A stretch of DNA of 64,000 nt from contig NZ_JAGIOR010000001.1 in NCBI RefSeq assembly GCF_017876795.1, forward strand, positions 1,250,501-1,314,500, read 5' to 3'. This DNA is from Rhizobium leguminosarum (GTDB lineage Bacteria; Pseudomonadota; Alphaproteobacteria; Rhizobiales; Rhizobiaceae). Positions 62,195-64,000 of the stretch are shown here, piece by piece (the first letter of the stretch is position 1; every line of letters begins with the position of its first letter). The notes under the pieces are model-generated. The model searched no databases. It worked only from the letters and a program-made list of their open reading frames with translations, and was not told the origin of the DNA. The position numbers and the translations under genes were made by a program.

Positions 62195-63049
62195 TTAGGC
62201 AAGAAGCTCGGCGAGTTTCCGGTTGGTGTCCTCATCATCCAGCGGCGTATAGACGACGAGCTTCATCTCCGGCCGGCTCGTCAATGTCAGCCCTGTATGC
62301 TCGAAGCACATGCGGCCTTTAACCGGATGGTCGATGCGCTTGATACCCGACAGCGGGCTGACGACCTCGTGGCGCTGCCACCAGTCACGAAATTCAGAGC
62401 TTGTCTGTTTCAGCAGGGCGATCAGTCGCTCGAAATCCGGATCACCGGCATAACGCGCGCTGTCGGCGCGAAACATCGCCAGCGAGACGCGGGCAACCGC
62501 CTCCCAATCGACGAGCAGCCGGCGATGCGCCGGGTCGACGAAGAGGCGATGCATGATGTTGCGCTCGTCACGGTCGAGCGTGACATAACCGCCGAAGAGT
62601 ACTTCGGCGGCGCGGTTCGAGGCGAGCACATCCCAGCGGCGGCCAAGCACATAGGCCGGTTGGTGGGTGAGGTTGGCGAGCATGCGCTGCAATGGCTCGT
62701 CAACGCATTCGGGTGCGCTGGATACTGTTTGCGACGCCTGGCGGTCGTTGAGGGTGAAGAGATGTTGGCGCTCGGCCTCGTCGAGACGCAACGCATCGGC
62801 AAGGGCATTGAGCACCTGTGCGGAGGGGCGGATGTCGCGGCCCTGTTCCAGCCATGTGTACCAGGTGGTGCCGACACCGGCGAGCATGGCGAGCTCCTCA
62901 CGCCTCAGACCTGGCGTGCGCCGGCGAAAACCCTCCTGCAAGCCGACCTCGGACGGCGTCAACCGCTCGCGACGAGAGCGCAGAAAAGCCGCGAATTCAC
63001 GGCGGCGGGCTTCGAATGTGTCGGCTCTCTGGTCCATGCTGGGGATCAT
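62195..63049 (-). CDS. XRE regulator with MmyB-like ligand-binding domain
   Basis: 284-residue regulator. N-terminal HTH (GLRREELAMLAGVGTTWYTW then LEQGRDIRPS) followed by an MmyB-like PAS-type domain (YVLGRRWDVLASNRAAEVLF, WQRHEV and HPVKGRMCFEHTGLTL). This architecture is common in actinobacterial and rhizobial regulators. An ATG four codons in is an alternative start. It is divergent from the SDR gene at 63278, which is its likely target. Confidence 0.92.
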   Translation of the reverse strand: MIPSMDQRADTFEARRREFAAFLRSRRERLTPSEVGLQEGFRRRTPGLRREELAMLAGVGTTWYTWLEQGRDIRPSAQVLNALADALRLDEAERQHLFTLNDRQASQTVSSAPECVDEPLQRMLANLTHQPAYVLGRRWDVLASNRAAEVLFGGYVTLDRDERNIMHRLFVDPAHRRLLVDWEAVARVSLAMFRADSARYAGDPDFERLIALLKQTSSEFRDWWQRHEVVSPLSGIKRIDHPVKGRMCFEHTGLTLTSRPEMKLVVYTPLDDEDTNRKLAELLA

Positions 63050-63147
63050 ATCAGTCTCGATACCAGGATAAAAACAGAACTGTTTGACGTTTCCAGGCGG
63101 CGCATGATGAAGGCGTCGCAGGTGGTCGAGCCGCCTGCGGCTCGACT

Positions 63148-63260
63148 AGAACAGGATGATTTTAGGCCCGGTCGGCCCAAAATCTGAATCCTGTTCTAAA
63201 TTAAAGAGTTAGAGCATGATGTCATAAGAAAACCGCTCATACTTTTCGGCATCATGCTCT
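63148..63260. repeat. Rhizobial intergenic palindromic repeat, copy 2
   Basis: Two inverted-repeat modules: AGAACAGGAT / ATCCTGTTCT (63148-63157, 63188-63197) and AGAGCATGAT / ATCATGCTCT (63211-63220, 63251-63260). The second module's reverse complement nearly matches the repeat at 5257-5304. Located between the divergent XRE/MmyB and SDR genes, so it may influence their promoters. Confidence 0.75.
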
Positions 63261-63277
63261 AATCAAGGAGCAGCATC

Positions 63278-63994
63278 ATGTCCTTACAGCATGTCGTCAT
63301 CATCGGCGGTTCTTCCGGCATCGGTCTCGCCACGGCGAAATTACTTTTGAAACAGGGATATACGGTCACCATTGCGGGCCGCGACGGCGAAAAGCTTGCC
63401 GCAGCAAAAGCATCGCTGGACGGCGATCTGCGCAGCCTCGTGCTTGATGCGACGGACCTTTCCACACTCGGGCAGGCTTTTGCAGGGATCGGCGCGTTCG
63501 GTCATCTGGTGTTGGCGATGGGCAGCGGTCACGGCGCCGGACCTTTTGCAGCGCTCGACATGGCGGATCTGCTTGCCGGGTTCCAGAGCAAGCTCATTCC
63601 GCATGCCGCGGCAGCCCAGGCGGCGTTGCCGTTGCTTGAGCCGGGCGGGAGCGTCACTTTTGTTTCGGCGGTCAGCGCGCAGGCCGCGATGCCCGGCACG
63701 GCTGGGCTTGCGGCGGTCAATGCCGGCATCGAGGCGATGGTGCCGGTGCTGGCCGCCGAATTGAAGCCGCTGCGCGTCAACGGCGTTTCACCCGGGGTCG
63801 TCGACACGCCGTGGTGGAGTTTCCTGCCGCCCGAGCAGCGTGGCAGCGTCTTTGCGGACTTCGCCAGCCGCACGCCGGTCGGCCGCGTCGGCAGGCCCGA
63901 GGATATCGCGACGGCGATCGCTTTCCTGATCGGAAATGGCTTCATGAGCGGCCACGTGATCACCTGCGACGGCGGTGTGCGTCTCAGCGCCTGA
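63278..63994 (+). CDS. SDR family oxidoreductase
   Basis: 238-residue short-chain dehydrogenase. Cofactor loop GGSSGIGLATAKLL, and a C-terminal end GRVGRPEDIATAIAFLIGNG then VITCDGG typical of SDRs. The usual Tyr-x-x-x-Lys is not seen: after FVSAVSAQAAMPGT the segment reads LAAVNAGIEAM, with no Tyr or Lys, so catalysis may be lost or altered. AAGGAG precedes the ATG. Under probable control of the divergent XRE/MmyB protein. Confidence 0.9.
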   Translation: MSLQHVVIIGGSSGIGLATAKLLLKQGYTVTIAGRDGEKLAAAKASLDGDLRSLVLDATDLSTLGQAFAGIGAFGHLVLAMGSGHGAGPFAALDMADLLAGFQSKLIPHAAAAQAALPLLEPGGSVTFVSAVSAQAAMPGTAGLAAVNAGIEAMVPVLAAELKPLRVNGVSPGVVDTPWWSFLPPEQRGSVFADFASRTPVGRVGRPEDIATAIAFLIGNGFMSGHVITCDGGVRLSA

Positions 63995-64000
63995 TGTAGG

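Overview
The window looks like a Rhizobium-type alphaproteobacterial chromosome (R. leguminosarum/R. etli group). The evidence is high-GC coding sequence, rhizobial families such as DUF882, DUF1036, DUF1244 and GapR-type DUF2312, and two copies of a rhizobial intergenic palindromic repeat. Ordinary chromosomal genes lie at both ends. Between them sits an integrated element of about 44 kb (roughly 5647-49621), mostly defence-type genes.

Left flank (1-5646): a truncated-by-window M3 oligopeptidase (PepF type), a sigma-54-dependent response regulator, an exported DUF882 (M15-like) protein, then the 3' half of a gapR-like (DUF2312) gene on the minus strand. The matching 5' third of that gene is at 49606-49716. 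Joined in silico, the two pieces give a normal GapR-family protein, so the element split this gene. Short imperfect inverted repeats (TTTTCA..ATCAA..CCTAC) mark its ends. Next to its right end the element carries a complete, diverged gapR-like gene (49139-49399).

Element cargo, left to right: a Septu-like pair (PtuA ATPase, PtuB HNH); an XRE regulator divergent from a small DUF6634-like protein and a soluble FtsH-like AAA-peptidase; a YaaC-like protein; a CBASS-like cluster with two CD-NTases, one free S-4TM membrane effector and a second S-4TM fused to a GrpB-type nucleotidyltransferase domain; a HEPN-like hypothetical; small genes ending in a SRAP/YedK gene with a C-terminal frameshift; a six-gene restriction-type cluster (AIPR, PD-(D/E)XK, Z1 helicase, MORC/MutL-like GHKL ATPase, cytosine methyltransferase, Vsr nickase); an exported three-gene operon (CHAP/NlpC-type hydrolase, caspase-like peptidase, small Cys-rich secreted protein); a Gabija pair (gajA, gajB) continuing into a reverse transcriptase and a 145-residue protein; an HNH endonuclease; a zinc-ribbon/HEPN-like protein; and at the right end three overlapping tyrosine recombinases plus a coiled-coil partner, the probable integration machinery.

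Right flank (49717-64000): DUF1244, N-formylglutamate amidohydrolase family, DUF1036, pyruvate kinase with a strong terminator, a LysE-type exporter, a tautomerase-cupin-DUF4865 operon divergent from a LysR regulator, a frameshifted phytanoyl-CoA dioxygenase-family gene, a GlxA-type AraC regulator divergent from an SDR, a threonine dehydratase-like enzyme, gamma-glutamyltransferase, an XRE/MmyB-type regulator and a second SDR.

The strongest candidates for undescribed biology are the exported caspase operon, the dual CD-NTase/dual S-4TM cluster with a GrpB fusion, Gabija joined to a reverse transcriptase, and an element that interrupts gapR while carrying its own gapR-like gene. All functional statements come from reading motifs; no database search was possible.
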